In this document: in pieces, positions 11,943-21,311 of the stretch
How the letters are laid out: every line of letters begins with the position of its first letter
How positions within the stretch are numbered: position 1 is the first letter of the stretch
The notes under the pieces: model-generated
The model's database searches: none
What the model was told of the DNA's origin: nothing
Seen by the model: the letters and a program-made list of their open reading frames with translations, nothing else
NCBI GenBank assembly: GCA_024752435.1
Contig: CP103036.1
Location: forward strand, 62,001-126,000
Length of the DNA stretch: 64,000 nt
Direction of reading: 5' to 3'
Source: Allantophomopsis cytisporea
Lineage: Eukaryota > Ascomycota > Leotiomycetes > Phacidiales > Phacidiaceae
Position numbers and translations under genes: made by a program

Positions 11943-12760
11943 TCATGGTCTCAGGATGTACCGGTGAAAATTTCGCCATTTTCGATTCGGGAAGAGGATG
12001 CTTCGGAGATGTTGAGTTAGGTGTTTGAGTGTCTCTAACTTTGGTGCAAATGCTGTGATAATATCCTCAATTCCATTTTCGTTCATGGGGCCGCGCTTCG
12101 TGTAAGCGATTTCTGCGTACGACCCAGTATACCAACCCTGCAGTCTACTCGTCTTGTTTGGTCTCACATTTCCTTTGTTTGACGTTGAACGTGGTGCGTC
12201 TGTTTCCTCCATGTCGGTCACGTCTTCGTGACCATAGCAGATTCACATACCTACGAAGACGTAGAACAATGACTCCAAATCGTGCCGGCATAGTGTATGG
12301 CCCTTGCCTTGAAGCACCTCTGGCTTCGGTTCGACCGTCACCTGACCTAGACCTCTTAATTCCACCACTCCCCTCAGAAAATCCTTCTTCTCTTTCCATT
12401 TTTGTCCAGAGTATATTGAGGCGCTACTAGTACTAGTTCCTAGTCCCATCAATCGAGCAGCACTGCTTCTTGATCTTTCTGTGAGACTTCATGTTCTTGT
12501 GTATGCTCGGCTAGACTCTGCACTGCCATCAACCCAAGAAGGCTTGCCCGAGAGCTTCCGTGGGCGTCAAACTTCAAGCTTGTCCATAAATACGCAACAG
12601 TGTCTGCACTTGCATCAGTAGCAATCTGCTCATGACAGAACCATCCAGCAATACCTTTGACTCCTTTGTCCCCGGTCAACTCCAACAAGTCTCCCCCCTC
12701 TTGCTTTTTTTCGTCGAGGTTCCTAATAGCTAATTGTTTTTCCTGAAACTGCTTCTTCAT
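11943..12760 (-). pseudogene. Relic of a FunK1-type fungal protein kinase
   Basis: The segment 12452-11943 reads, in one frame, a block with HTLCRHDLESLFYVF followed by LQGWYTGSYAEIAYTKRG and HLTQHLRSILFPNR. These are the hallmarks of the C-terminal lobe of FunK1 kinases (PF17667). A TGA after FYVFVGM may fall in a 51-bp intron with a GTATGT donor. Upstream, 12760-12449 reads a helical segment (KGIAGWFCHEQIATDASADT) in a different frame, and the whole ATP-binding and catalytic core (the HRD and DFG regions) is absent. It therefore cannot encode an active kinase. FunK1 kinases are expanded and often decayed in filamentous fungi. The N-terminal part is assigned with less certainty than the C-terminal part. 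Confidence 0.65.
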
Positions 12761-12815
12761 CTCTACAAGCTCCTTCTCGAGGCATTATATACATTCTGCC
12801 TTTTTCTACTGGCTA

Positions 12816-13375
12816 TCAGCGGCTGCTCTCGCCGCTTCCAATTCTGCTTGGATGTAAAGCCTGATCTTCTTGTTCTAAGACTCCTACCCTTTGGTCTAAG
12901 ATTGCGAGCATTTGCTTGAGATCGAGGGTCTCCTTTTCGACGCCAGTTCCTATTCCATCTAAGAAAGTGAGTCGCTCGCCCAGAACCAGCCTCTGCCGGT
13001 CGAGAATCTTCACGCGAAAATTTTCCTCATGCACCAGGTTATTCTGTTTATAGAGAGCCACGAACTTGGTGATCGACTTTTTTAGTTCTCCAATCCCATC
13101 AAACTGCCCTCCCGCCGCACAAAGATCTTCAAATTGAAGTTTATCCGAATGGTTAGCCTCGCAATCACCGTCTTTATATTTCCCAAACTGGAGTCGTCCT
13201 GTGAAGGCTGTACTCATATTTTCTACTCCTTATCTAGTCTCCTTAATATGCAAGTACCATATCCAGGTTCCTGCACCTGATAGCGGCCACTTCTTTGGGA
13301 TTCCTGAGGACTTCGGCCTGCCGTTGACTGACGAGCTCTAATTCGGTTAATCTTTCTTGGAAGTCTTGAGACATT
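12816..13375 (-). pseudogene. Decayed coiled-coil protein fragment
   Basis: On the minus strand a likely original start (MSQDFQERLTELELVSQRQ) lies at about 13375, and a second open stretch of 133 codons runs 13217-12816 (KLQFEDLCAAGGQFDGIGELKKS, then a heptad-rich helix ending ILDQRVGVLEQEDQ). Further helical sequence (AELEAARAAADSQ) continues in a different frame near 12860-12810, broken by stops, toward the helical segment at 12760. I could not find splice sites that join these pieces. It may be the N-terminal coiled coil of the same degraded gene as the kinase relic, or an independent one. No function can be assigned. Confidence 0.4.
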
Positions 13376-14159
13376 GCTATAAGATGACTGAAACTGAGTG
13401 CAAAGATTGATTAAAAGAGCTTGTAATAGGCTAAGGCGTTACTTTCTTGTTACGACCTAGCTTGTACCTTCTCTGAACGAGGAATACTCATCTAATACTC
13501 TCAAAAAAGATCAACGTGGCTGTCACTATATTACCCTAAGTAATATTACACGGAAGGCAGTCGGGAGACTAACCTCATAGGAGTCAAGCTGAAGGATTTT
13601 ATTACTCTACAGCAATCTGTACTGTACAACGGATATCAAGTAGGGAAGAAGAGTTTCGCGCTAAAGTAGTACTTTCAGCGCGATGAAAATGAGCTCCCTA
13701 TGCTTGGTCAACTATCCGATGAGGATGGACTTTGTTTAGCTTGGAAGCTAACATAGACAAGCTGGATCGAACAGTAGAAAATCTGTACTAAATCTGAAAG
13801 CGGCATCACTTTGCAATGTTACTGATCAATCTTTAGTAACGGTAGTTGGAGTAAAATCGACGCATCGAAGGGAACACATCTAATACTTGTAAGATCCCGC
13901 ACAATTGACTTGAACGCCGACAGTGTATCACTCTTTTTCATTCTACAGGCATTCCTCGACGCCTCTCATCGAGATTTTACAGTGTTTCACCTAGTACTGT
14001 GTTGCTTCATGAAAACGAGCTTGAATTCTGACAGGGCTATATAGCATTTACAACTAGCCATTCATCCTCTAGTATCTAGGCAAACCTGCCTGACTTTTTG
14101 AGCTGGCCTGCTTGAACTCGGGATATAGACACTACACGTGACACGCTTTATGTATTGCC
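13376..14159. other. Intergenic region
   Basis: AT-rich sequence between the coiled-coil relic and the minus-strand dehydrogenase. I see no gene or repeat that I can support. Confidence 0.5.
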
Positions 14160-14973
14160 TTAGCTGGAAGATGCATATGGACTGTCAAACTTCTTGTACC
14201 CTACGCCCTTGACGAACGTCTGCATCCACGGACCCTGCGCCTTTTCCTCCGAAAGCTCCCAGTAGAGCTTTGCATGCGCCTCTCCGTCAACTTTATATTT
14301 GGCCGTTCCGTCCGCCTTGCGTTCGTCGCCATAATAAAACCTATAGTAGTTTAGTCTTTGCACGAGCGAATTGAAGTAGGAAACAAATAACTTACTTGAA
14401 TCCACGGTCTTTATATGCAGCTGAAGCAGCCCAGATCATATGTGCGCCGGCAGACTTTCCAACACCTTGGCCGAGAAATGATGGGATGATAGCAACATTC
14501 AGGATATTTCCGGTGTAGATGAACGTCCTTGAAGCAGAAGCAGGAAGCTGTGCAAAACCCAAGGCAGCTTGTTGCGCGGCGACAAAAGCACTGGTGACAT
14601 TGATTGCTACATCTCGATTGAAAGCGGCCAGTGGAAGGGCGAATGGGTCCTGAGGTGGGGAGAGCGTCGAGGCGCTGACTGCGAATTTTCAGTCGGAATT
14701 CAAAGGCATGTTCAGGTACCAGAGCTTACCATTATAAACGACTACACTTGGGATACCAAACACTTTATTGACCTTTTTAAATGCGTTGACAACATCGTCA
14801 GAGTTGGCGAAGTCACTCGCAATGTTTAGTTGATTGTCCGTGCTATCAGCTTCGTCCAGTGATCGCGCAGTGAGGGCGACCTTGTAGCCTCTCGAAGCAA
14901 AAGTCCGAGCGACTGCCTGGCCGATATTTGGTCCTGCTCCAAGGATGAGGATGACTGGTGATTTGCCGGTCAT
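14160..14973 (-). CDS. Atypical short-chain dehydrogenase/reductase, 235 aa
   Basis: Exons (minus) are 14973-14730, 14678-14396 and 14340-14160, separated by introns of 51 and 55 bp, with a complete frame of 235 residues. The N-terminus is a Rossmann nucleotide-binding fold with GAGPNIG (residues 12-18), the SDR glycine motif in variant form, followed by VALTARS, which often marks NADP preference. The region NVTSAFVAAQQAALGF aligns with the SDR helix alpha-E. The classical YxxxK pair is not visible: the Lys of GVGKSAGAHMIW is present but no Tyr sits four residues before it. So it is an SDR-fold protein with a non-canonical active site. It is divergently transcribed from the bacterial-type SDR at 15545 across a shared 571-bp promoter containing a tandem repeat. 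The substrate is unknown. Confidence 0.82.
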
Positions 14974-15086
14974 GATTCAAAGTGTAGGGAGAGGTTAGAG
15001 CATTCGGGTCCAAGTACAATGCCCTTCGTCTGGTATATATATAGGTAGACATACTTTTATTTGAAGGTTAAGAGAGGTATCTAAAT

Positions 15087-15230
15087 GCGGCATCAGTCAA
15101 ACAATTCGGAGCGGAGACAATCTTGCCCGTGATGTTTATAATCAACAGTAGCGGCGGCATTAGTCAAACAACTCGGAGCGGCGACCATTCTGTCCGGAAT
15201 ATTTTCAATCAATAGGAGCGGTGGCCTCGT
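15087..15230. repeat. 67-bp tandem repeat, about 2.2 copies
   Basis: The segment GCGGCATYAGTCAAACAAYT followed by CGGAGCGG recurs with a 67-bp period (unit landmarks at 15087 and 15154; the GCGGYGGC landmark recurs at 15151 and 15218). The copies differ mainly by transitions. The repeated CGG triplets are potential Zn2Cys6-factor sites. Confidence 0.7.
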
Positions 15231-15507
15231 AGATAGAATGATTTTGGTTTCCCGGCGATTTATAAGTTGATGATTTATAACAGCATGTATTCAGTACAAC
15301 GTGCAGCGCAGAACTACGCCAGAAAGTAGCCGATCATATATGTCAGCACTGTTAGCGGTCTTAATTTGTTATGGCGGAGGAAGACTTGTCCGTAAGTATC
15401 TCTCGTAGTGCTCAACAGCATTTAAGGTCATCGATTTCCGCAATGTTTTGAAGTTACCAAAGTATATATACATGTCTACAAGTAAGCACTTTCTTAGTTT
15501 CCGTACA

Positions 15508-15538
15508 ACTCCAACAAAAGATACTCCAACAAAAGATA
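15508..15538. repeat. 15-bp tandem duplication in the 5' leader
   Basis: The unit ACTCCAACAAAAGAT occurs twice head to tail immediately upstream of the ATG at 15545, in the probable 5' untranslated leader. Confidence 0.75.
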
Positions 15539-15544
15539 TACATT

Positions 15545-16279
15545 ATGTCTAGACTGAATGGAAAGACTGCCGTTATCACTGGAGGTGCTACCGGCATCGG
15601 CCTCGCAGCGGCAAAGCGCTTCATCGAGGAGGGCGCCTTCGTCTTCATCTTCGGCCGCCGACAGGAAGCGCTCGACGCGGCTCTAGCCGACCTCGGGCCC
15701 AATGCCCGCGCGCTGAAGGGCTCAGTCTCCGATCTGGCCGACCTCGACCGACTCTATACGGCGGTAAAGGCCGAGCGCGGAACCCTCGACATCGTCTTCG
15801 CCAATGCCGGGGCAGGCAGCCAGCTTCCGCTCGGCAAGATCACCGTCGAGCACTGTGACGAAATCTTCGACACCAATGTAAAAGGTTCGATCTTCACGAT
15901 CCAGAAGGCGCTGCCGCTGATGGGCAAGGGCGGTTCGATCATCCTGACCGGATCAAGCGCTGGCACCACGGGCGCCCCGTCATTTAGCCTTTACGCTGCG
16001 AGCAAGGCGGCCGTGCGCAACCTCGCGCGGACCTGGGCGGAGGACTTGAAAGGTACCGGCATCCGAGTAAATGTGCTATCGCCCGGGCCGACGGCGACGG
16101 AACTCGCGAAGGAAGCGTTAGGCGAGGAGGGCATGAAGGTCTTCGCCTCGCTCAATCCGCTCCAGCGGATGGCCGATCCAGCGGAAATTGGGGCGGTGGC
16201 TGCCTTTCTCGCGTCGCAGGACAGCAGCTTCATGACCGCCAGTGAGGTCGCCGTCGACGGTGGCCTTGCGCAAATCTGA
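15545..16279 (+). CDS. Bacterial-type short-chain dehydrogenase/reductase, 244 aa
   Basis: A single-exon, complete classical SDR. The cofactor motif TGGATGIG is at residues 12-19, the FANAG motif near 86-90, and the catalytic Ser-Tyr-Lys appears as GSS (about 136), Y149 and K153 in SLYAASK. PGPTATELAKEAL and the C-terminal VDGG are also standard. It should oxidise or reduce an alcohol/ketone with NAD(P)(H), probably in the cytosol. Codon use is strikingly different from its neighbours: after about 15 codons nearly every third base is G or C, and GC content is far above the flanks. The absence of introns and a protein sequence very like proteobacterial SDR-family oxidoreductases suggest acquisition from bacteria. 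The leader DNA is ordinary fungal-like sequence. The substrate is not predictable. Confidence 0.92.
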   Translation: MSRLNGKTAVITGGATGIGLAAAKRFIEEGAFVFIFGRRQEALDAALADLGPNARALKGSVSDLADLDRLYTAVKAERGTLDIVFANAGAGSQLPLGKITVEHCDEIFDTNVKGSIFTIQKALPLMGKGGSIILTGSSAGTTGAPSFSLYAASKAAVRNLARTWAEDLKGTGIRVNVLSPGPTATELAKEALGEEGMKVFASLNPLQRMADPAEIGAVAAFLASQDSSFMTASEVAVDGGLAQI

Positions 16280-16888
16280 CGTGCTACGCACAGCCGGCCA
16301 TGGCAGGCTCAGGCTGGTGCCAAATGCAAGAGAGCCTCGGCCCTCAATTATCTCGGAGGGGCTACTCGGCCATTTGACGATAGAGGGTCAAGCAGGACGC
16401 AGCTTGGAACCATAGGCGATACACTCTGTATGCACGCGAGACTACAACGGTTTAGCAGTTATCATATGGTTCTAAATTAGCGTGATACCTGAGATTTATT
16501 CTTCATTCAAGGCTATGAAATTGAAGTTTCCTCTATTAGCATAGGATTATGGAGCAATTGCTTCGTGCCTTCACATTATGAAACTTTATTGAAGTGACAT
16601 GGAATCTCTATTGTTGACACTTGAAACTGGAAAATAATAGCCTTCTACTTGCTGTCGCATTTACTATTCGACAGCTATAACGTAGTAGTTAGAAGAGGCT
16701 TATACTAAGAGCATAATATAATTAGAGTAGCCCTCTCCATCTCAGAATGAATTGTGAGTTATTCATATTGAATACGCCCTCTGAAAACAACATCCTCTTT
16801 GGTAATTGGTAATTTTTCTATTTCGTACCCGTTCGTGGTAAATCGTTAGGAACTCCGACAATCCTTCGTAATTGTCACATTTATCATC
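16280..16888. other. Intergenic, GC-rich then AT-rich
   Basis: The first roughly 100 bases after the SDR stop codon keep a high GC content, as if part of the transferred segment, and then composition drops to the local AT-rich level. No gene is seen. Confidence 0.5.
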
Positions 16889-17581
16889 TTAGCAGTCTAT
16901 CACATCCATTCTTTTTCTCCTCATCCTTCTCCTTAGCCTTGATGCTCTCAATGTGCCTAGTACCTTGGCAGATTTCCTCTTTCTCCCTGTCATTGATGTC
17001 TTCCCTCTACGTTTTCTCATGTCCCTTGATGTAATTGCTGGTCTTGAACGTATCTTATCTTCGAAATCGTCATTGGAATCGAGTTCACACCGAAGTGGAG
17101 AGTTGAAAGGCCTCACTGATGGTGGAGATGAAGGTATACATTGCGCTCCTACCGCGACCATCTCTTTGACAAGCGTATTGATAGAACGTGTTTGTGAGCC
17201 GGAACATTGAAGTTCTGTGTATAACTGACGCTGAAGACGACGCTCGGCGTAGGAAGACGGGAACTCTGGTGACTCAATTTGCGATGTATGTACACTCTGA
17301 GCCTCGCCGTCAGATGAAAGATCTAAGGATGAGGCGGAGCATGTAGAGGAGATAAGGGAGAGCATGGGAGGTGCGCAGGTATTGAGCGATGTAGAGTATA
17401 ATGTTTGAGAGAAGTCGTTATCCAGGCTCTGATGACACATTTTGGTCGTAAGAGTGTCAAGTGGTGACGAGCAACGTGACGGTAGGGATGTGGTTATAGG
17501 GTTGCTGATTTCAATACGCATTTGGTACCGGAGATTGGGGAGCTCGTGTCTGTTGGTATCACCTCGCGGATGTAAGAACAC
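16889..17581 (-). CDS. Hypothetical basic protein, 230 aa
   Basis: A single open frame with possible starts at residues 1, 22 (MRIEISN) and 48 (MCHQSLDNDF); the upstream-most is reported but a shorter product is equally possible. The composition is Ser/Pro/Thr-rich with low complexity (LSLISSTCSASSLDLSSDG). The C-terminus is strongly basic (RDMRKRRGKTSMTGRKRKSAK, then RASRLRRRMRRKRM) and could be a nuclear-localisation or nucleic-acid-binding tail. I do not recognise a domain. The long basic tail ending in a stop argues for a real gene, but chance persistence of the frame cannot be excluded. Confidence 0.5.
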   Translation of the reverse strand: MFLHPRGDTNRHELPNLRYQMRIEISNPITTSLPSRCSSPLDTLTTKMCHQSLDNDFSQTLYSTSLNTCAPPMLSLISSTCSASSLDLSSDGEAQSVHTSQIESPEFPSSYAERRLQRQLYTELQCSGSQTRSINTLVKEMVAVGAQCIPSSPPSVRPFNSPLRCELDSNDDFEDKIRSRPAITSRDMRKRRGKTSMTGRKRKSAKVLGTLRASRLRRRMRRKRMDVIDC

Positions 17582-19562
17582 CTGCTATCAAGACGGGAGC
17601 GAATTCCATAGGTGAAGTGCTCAAACATATCGGAGACCAGAGAGCAATGAGTAGAATTTTTCTGAAGTAGTAACTCAATTCACACTGATGTCGAATAACT
17701 AAGACTTCTAATCATTGGACATAGAATCAACTTCTTTCAAATTCAGACTACTGAGGTGGTTTGGATATTCCTTGTGGATGGTGTGAGAAGCACTTGGGAA
17801 TTGAGACTTGGAAACAGGCTGGAGATGTTACCAAAATAGGTCATTTTGCACGTAGATACTTTACAACAGAAGAATGAGTGTACTTTTTTCCTATTTTATC
17901 CTAATCTTCTGTGTAGTTCCTGGCATGTGGGTTGTTGACTTGGCAATTGGAGGATAGAATTGAGGTCGAGGGACGAGGTTATGCATTTGCATTCAAATAG
18001 ACTTTGTAATAACACCATCGACCGTGACAGACTCTCAGCCTTAGCTGTGTTGCTCGGCTGGGCTAGAACAATAATTCCAACAAGAGAACATTCGGCGAAG
18101 AAGGCTAGGCTTGATTAGTAGCATAGCTGGTTCCACTTCGTAGTCATGAAAGACAAGAAGTGGGGTGTAGAGTATGCAAGCGTAGTAGTCATCGAACAAT
18201 AATGAAGTCCCTGTGAGACAACAACTGGCAAAGGTGGCTTGGTTGAGCTAGAGGTAGGGATTCAGTTAGTACTTACAGTAGTCATAGAAAACATATGCCG
18301 CCAATAAAATGTGGGAAAAAATACGCGCGGTGGGTAGAGACGGGCAGGAAAACTAGTGTCCGGTGGAAGGGTACGCAAGCGAATCATCTTTCAGTTGGGA
18401 ATATCCCTACATGATTCATAGGTAACCTTTTTCTACTTGACAAAGGATTCTGGACTCTTTCTGAGTCCTACATCGTGACCATCAACTAAGCATTCTATGC
18501 TCAACTACCGCGGCCGAAGCAGCCTTCTAGCTTCCAGCCTTAAAAGACACAATGTGGGTAGAGTAGAGATAAGTATACTCGGTTGAGTTGAGTTCTATGG
18601 GCCTTTACTCTCTATGTTCGAGGCAGAGTATCGCAGTCCTGATGAAGCTGGGGGTCAGCAACTGATAGGCCAGTTTGCAGTATCACTACGCCTAATCTAG
18701 TATAGGTAAGTCTAGGTAACGCAGTCATCTTTCAATCGAAGCCTTCGTGTTTCAATCTGAGGCTGAAGCAATAAGCGGGTAATTTCAGTAGAGACAGTAA
18801 TCATCTTGTCGTTTCGAGAGCTTAAGAAAGGTAGACTGTTCAGCCTCTCAGCCGGTAAAGATAGAGTTGGGTCTATAGTTTCCGGGACTAGCGGTGTGAA
18901 GTTCGAAATTCACTACGAAAATTGATACTTTTGTGTTAGAAAAAGCACAGCCCCAAGACCTGAGCATAGAATAAACAATTGCTGTATATAAGGTTCAATC
19001 GTGGGAGTCACTTCTACGTTCCGTGACCATTATATTTATACTCTGCATGTGTTTATGCAAAATAACAGGCAGACGGGGCGGAGAGGCAAAGGGATACAAT
19101 CTTACCATTCTGACTCAATATTACTACATGAGTCACCAAGGCTGCTGCCTGTCGCAGGCAACCTATTCCAACTCACAAGACCTAGAAATGTAGAGTGTGA
19201 CTCGACTCTCCATAATATTAAGTTGAATGAAGGCTGCGGTATACATAAATCAATCCGGCGACGTCCAATCATTTCGGATATACTTCCCTAGTCATATCAA
19301 ATACAAAACAGACTAGTTACTTCATGTAATAAAGGAGAAGGCTTTGCATTCCCTTGTGACAATAAGCTTTAAATTAGCCTTGCGGCTCGGTGAGTTTAAT
19401 TCTACTGTTCTCATGTCATAACCTATACTGTTGGAAGATATAAAGGTTAGAGGAGGCCTGAGTTATTTTGGCTATTCTTTGAGTCACCTTCTCATATCTG
19501 CTCAAAAACACTATACTCAAGATCAAGATTCTTGTTATCAAGTCATAGTATCTTTGCTCATT
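17582..19562. other. Long intergenic region, no gene recognised
   Basis: About 2 kb without a supported gene. Short frames (e.g. 19001-19291, plus) show no domain and no codon bias. Near 18540-18780 there are several CTAGGTAAG-like and polypyrimidine stretches but no structured repeat. The right end presumably holds the promoter of the AAA ATPase gene. Confidence 0.45.
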
Positions 19563-21311
19563 ATGTCATTCGCTTCGTTCGTTCAGGCAGCTTTCCCGGA
19601 ACAGTCTCAGACAAATATCTCCGGACCACTGGCGTACAGAACCCTTCCTGCTACCGTGCTTGAGACATTCATTCCTGGCTATGAGTCTATCTCAAACTTT
19701 CTTTTTCAAACTTTCGGGTTTGATGTGACTATATTTGTATCACTCGGATGTGTGTTGTGGTTGATTTGCAAGATTGCCGCGTATTTTGGGTATCATGGAC
19801 ATCGCCTCCTCTCACAGTGGGGTATGTCGTCAATAACAGTCAGCAACATCGATAATATCCATGACCATCTCATGAAATGGTTATCTGAACATCACAGCAT
19901 CAAGGATTCCCGCTCGTTGTCCGCTGAGACGCTTTATAGAAGCGCTTGGGACGAAGATGTGGAAGAAGATGATTCCGATAATCAGAACGATGATTCTATG
20001 CTCCTGAATTTTAGCAACCAAGAGGCTAAGACTCCACCAAGGTTCACTCCATACTACGGCTCGCATCGCTTTTGGCATGACGGTCGAGTTTTCTTCTTGC
20101 TACGAATGCGACAGACATCGCTAGATCTCAATTCTTTCCCGTCTTCGTTCGAGAAAGAAGATCTTACAATCACTTGTATTGGTCGCTCATCCCAGCCGAT
20201 CAAGGACCTACTACAAGTTGCAAAGGACTTCTATCTCAAAAGTCACCGTCAAAAGACGACTATTCGCCGTCCTGCTACAAAGGATTTGCGACGCTATGGT
20301 GGAAGAAGCTGCTGGACAAACAGTGCTCATCGCCCTACTCGACCTATGGAGACAGTTGTGCTTGATGCACAACGCAAGAAAGAGGTGCTTCAAGATATGA
20401 ATGAGTATCTTCATCCTACCACGCCAACCTGGTACGCAGACCGCGGGATCCCATATCGACGAGGGTATCTCTTTCATGGTCCACCAGGAACTGGGAAGAC
20501 ATCATTATCGTTTGCACTTGCAGGAGTCTTTGGTCTTGATATCTATGTCATTTCGCTACTGGACCCATCTTTGACCGAGGAGGATCTAGGTATGCTCTTT
20601 AATGCACTTCCTAGACGCTGCGTTGTCCTTCTAGAGGATATCGATACCGCAGGACTGACGCGTCATGACCAACCGACATTGGCCAATCCTCAAGATCCAG
20701 AAACAACAAACTCCGAATGGAAGGTCGAGGATCTTGCGAGAGCACTCAAACGCGCAAGCGATGCTTCTGAAGACGACAAGAAAAAGGGAATCAGTCTCAG
20801 CGGCCTGCTTAATGCCATTGATGGTGTAGCTAGTCACGAAGGGAGAATCTTGGTTATGACGACAAATAGGCCCGAATCTCTGGATAAAGCACTCATTCGA
20901 CCTGGAAGGGTTGATCTCCAAGTCCCCTTTGGATTTGCAACAAAGCCTCAGATTCAAGAGTTGTTTGTACGCATGTATTCGAATGAGCCTGTCAAGAAAC
21001 GATCGACAAGAAGTCCTTCCTCTGATAATCTTGGAAAGACCCCTCCTCTGCTAGCGACTCCTGCGAAAAATTTGCAGCAGATCAACGTTGCTTCTGAGAC
21101 ATCTGGTTTGACCAATCAGGTCGATTTATCAACTGCCGCAGAGAAGTTTGCAGGGAGAGTTCCTGGAGATACCTTTAGTCCCGCTGAAGTTCAAGGGTTT
21201 CTATTGAAGAGAAAGAAGAAACCGCTTGTTGCACTGGAAGATATAGAGAAATGGGTTGAGAGCCAGCTGCAAGCGAAGGCGGATAAAACTAAAGTTTTGG
21301 TAATTCAGTGA
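19563..21311 (+). CDS. BCS1-like mitochondrial-type AAA ATPase, 582 aa
   Basis: A single exon. The frame is open from 19431, but the first ATG is at 19563 (MSFASFVQAAFPEQSQ). An N-terminal hydrophobic segment (DVTIFVSLGCVLWLICKIAAYFGY, about 60-85) is the membrane anchor expected for the BCS1 N-terminal domain (PF08740). The AAA module has Walker A GPPGTGKT (306-313), Walker B VVLLEDID (about 352-359), sensor 1 LVMTTN and the arginine-finger region ALIRPGRVD. A long variable insertion (about 490-545) and a Lys-rich C-terminus follow. Yeast Bcs1 inserts the Rieske protein into complex III; filamentous fungi carry many divergent paralogues of unknown duty, and this one, with its insertions, is probably such a paralogue rather than the orthologue. 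Confidence 0.9.
   Translation: MSFASFVQAAFPEQSQTNISGPLAYRTLPATVLETFIPGYESISNFLFQTFGFDVTIFVSLGCVLWLICKIAAYFGYHGHRLLSQWGMSSITVSNIDNIHDHLMKWLSEHHSIKDSRSLSAETLYRSAWDEDVEEDDSDNQNDDSMLLNFSNQEAKTPPRFTPYYGSHRFWHDGRVFFLLRMRQTSLDLNSFPSSFEKEDLTITCIGRSSQPIKDLLQVAKDFYLKSHRQKTTIRRPATKDLRRYGGRSCWTNSAHRPTRPMETVVLDAQRKKEVLQDMNEYLHPTTPTWYADRGIPYRRGYLFHGPPGTGKTSLSFALAGVFGLDIYVISLLDPSLTEEDLGMLFNALPRRCVVLLEDIDTAGLTRHDQPTLANPQDPETTNSEWKVEDLARALKRASDASEDDKKKGISLSGLLNAIDGVASHEGRILVMTTNRPESLDKALIRPGRVDLQVPFGFATKPQIQELFVRMYSNEPVKKRSTRSPSSDNLGKTPPLLATPAKNLQQINVASETSGLTNQVDLSTAAEKFAGRVPGDTFSPAEVQGFLLKRKKKPLVALEDIEKWVESQLQAKADKTKVLVIQ

Larger units (their letters stand above)
14974..15544. promoter_or_regulatory. Divergent promoter between two SDR genes
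   Basis: This 571-bp region separates two head-to-head dehydrogenases. It contains a 67-bp direct repeat (15087-15230), a TATATATA-like box near 15464-15471 about 75 bp before the plus-strand ATG, and a 15-bp tandem duplication at 15508-15538. A bidirectional promoter is an inference from the arrangement. Confidence 0.55.

Noticed and set aside
12219..12243. TGA in the FunK1 relic as proof of nonsense mutation
   Set aside because: It can fall in a 51-bp intron with a perfect GTATGT donor; the gene is called a relic because the catalytic core is missing, not because of this stop.
18980..19020. tRNA-like GGTTCAATC sequence
   Set aside because: No cloverleaf can be built around it; no tRNA gene is supported anywhere in the window.
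19431..19562. N-terminal extension of the AAA ATPase to 19431
   Set aside because: The frame is open but has no ATG until 19563; the extension is probably untranslated leader.
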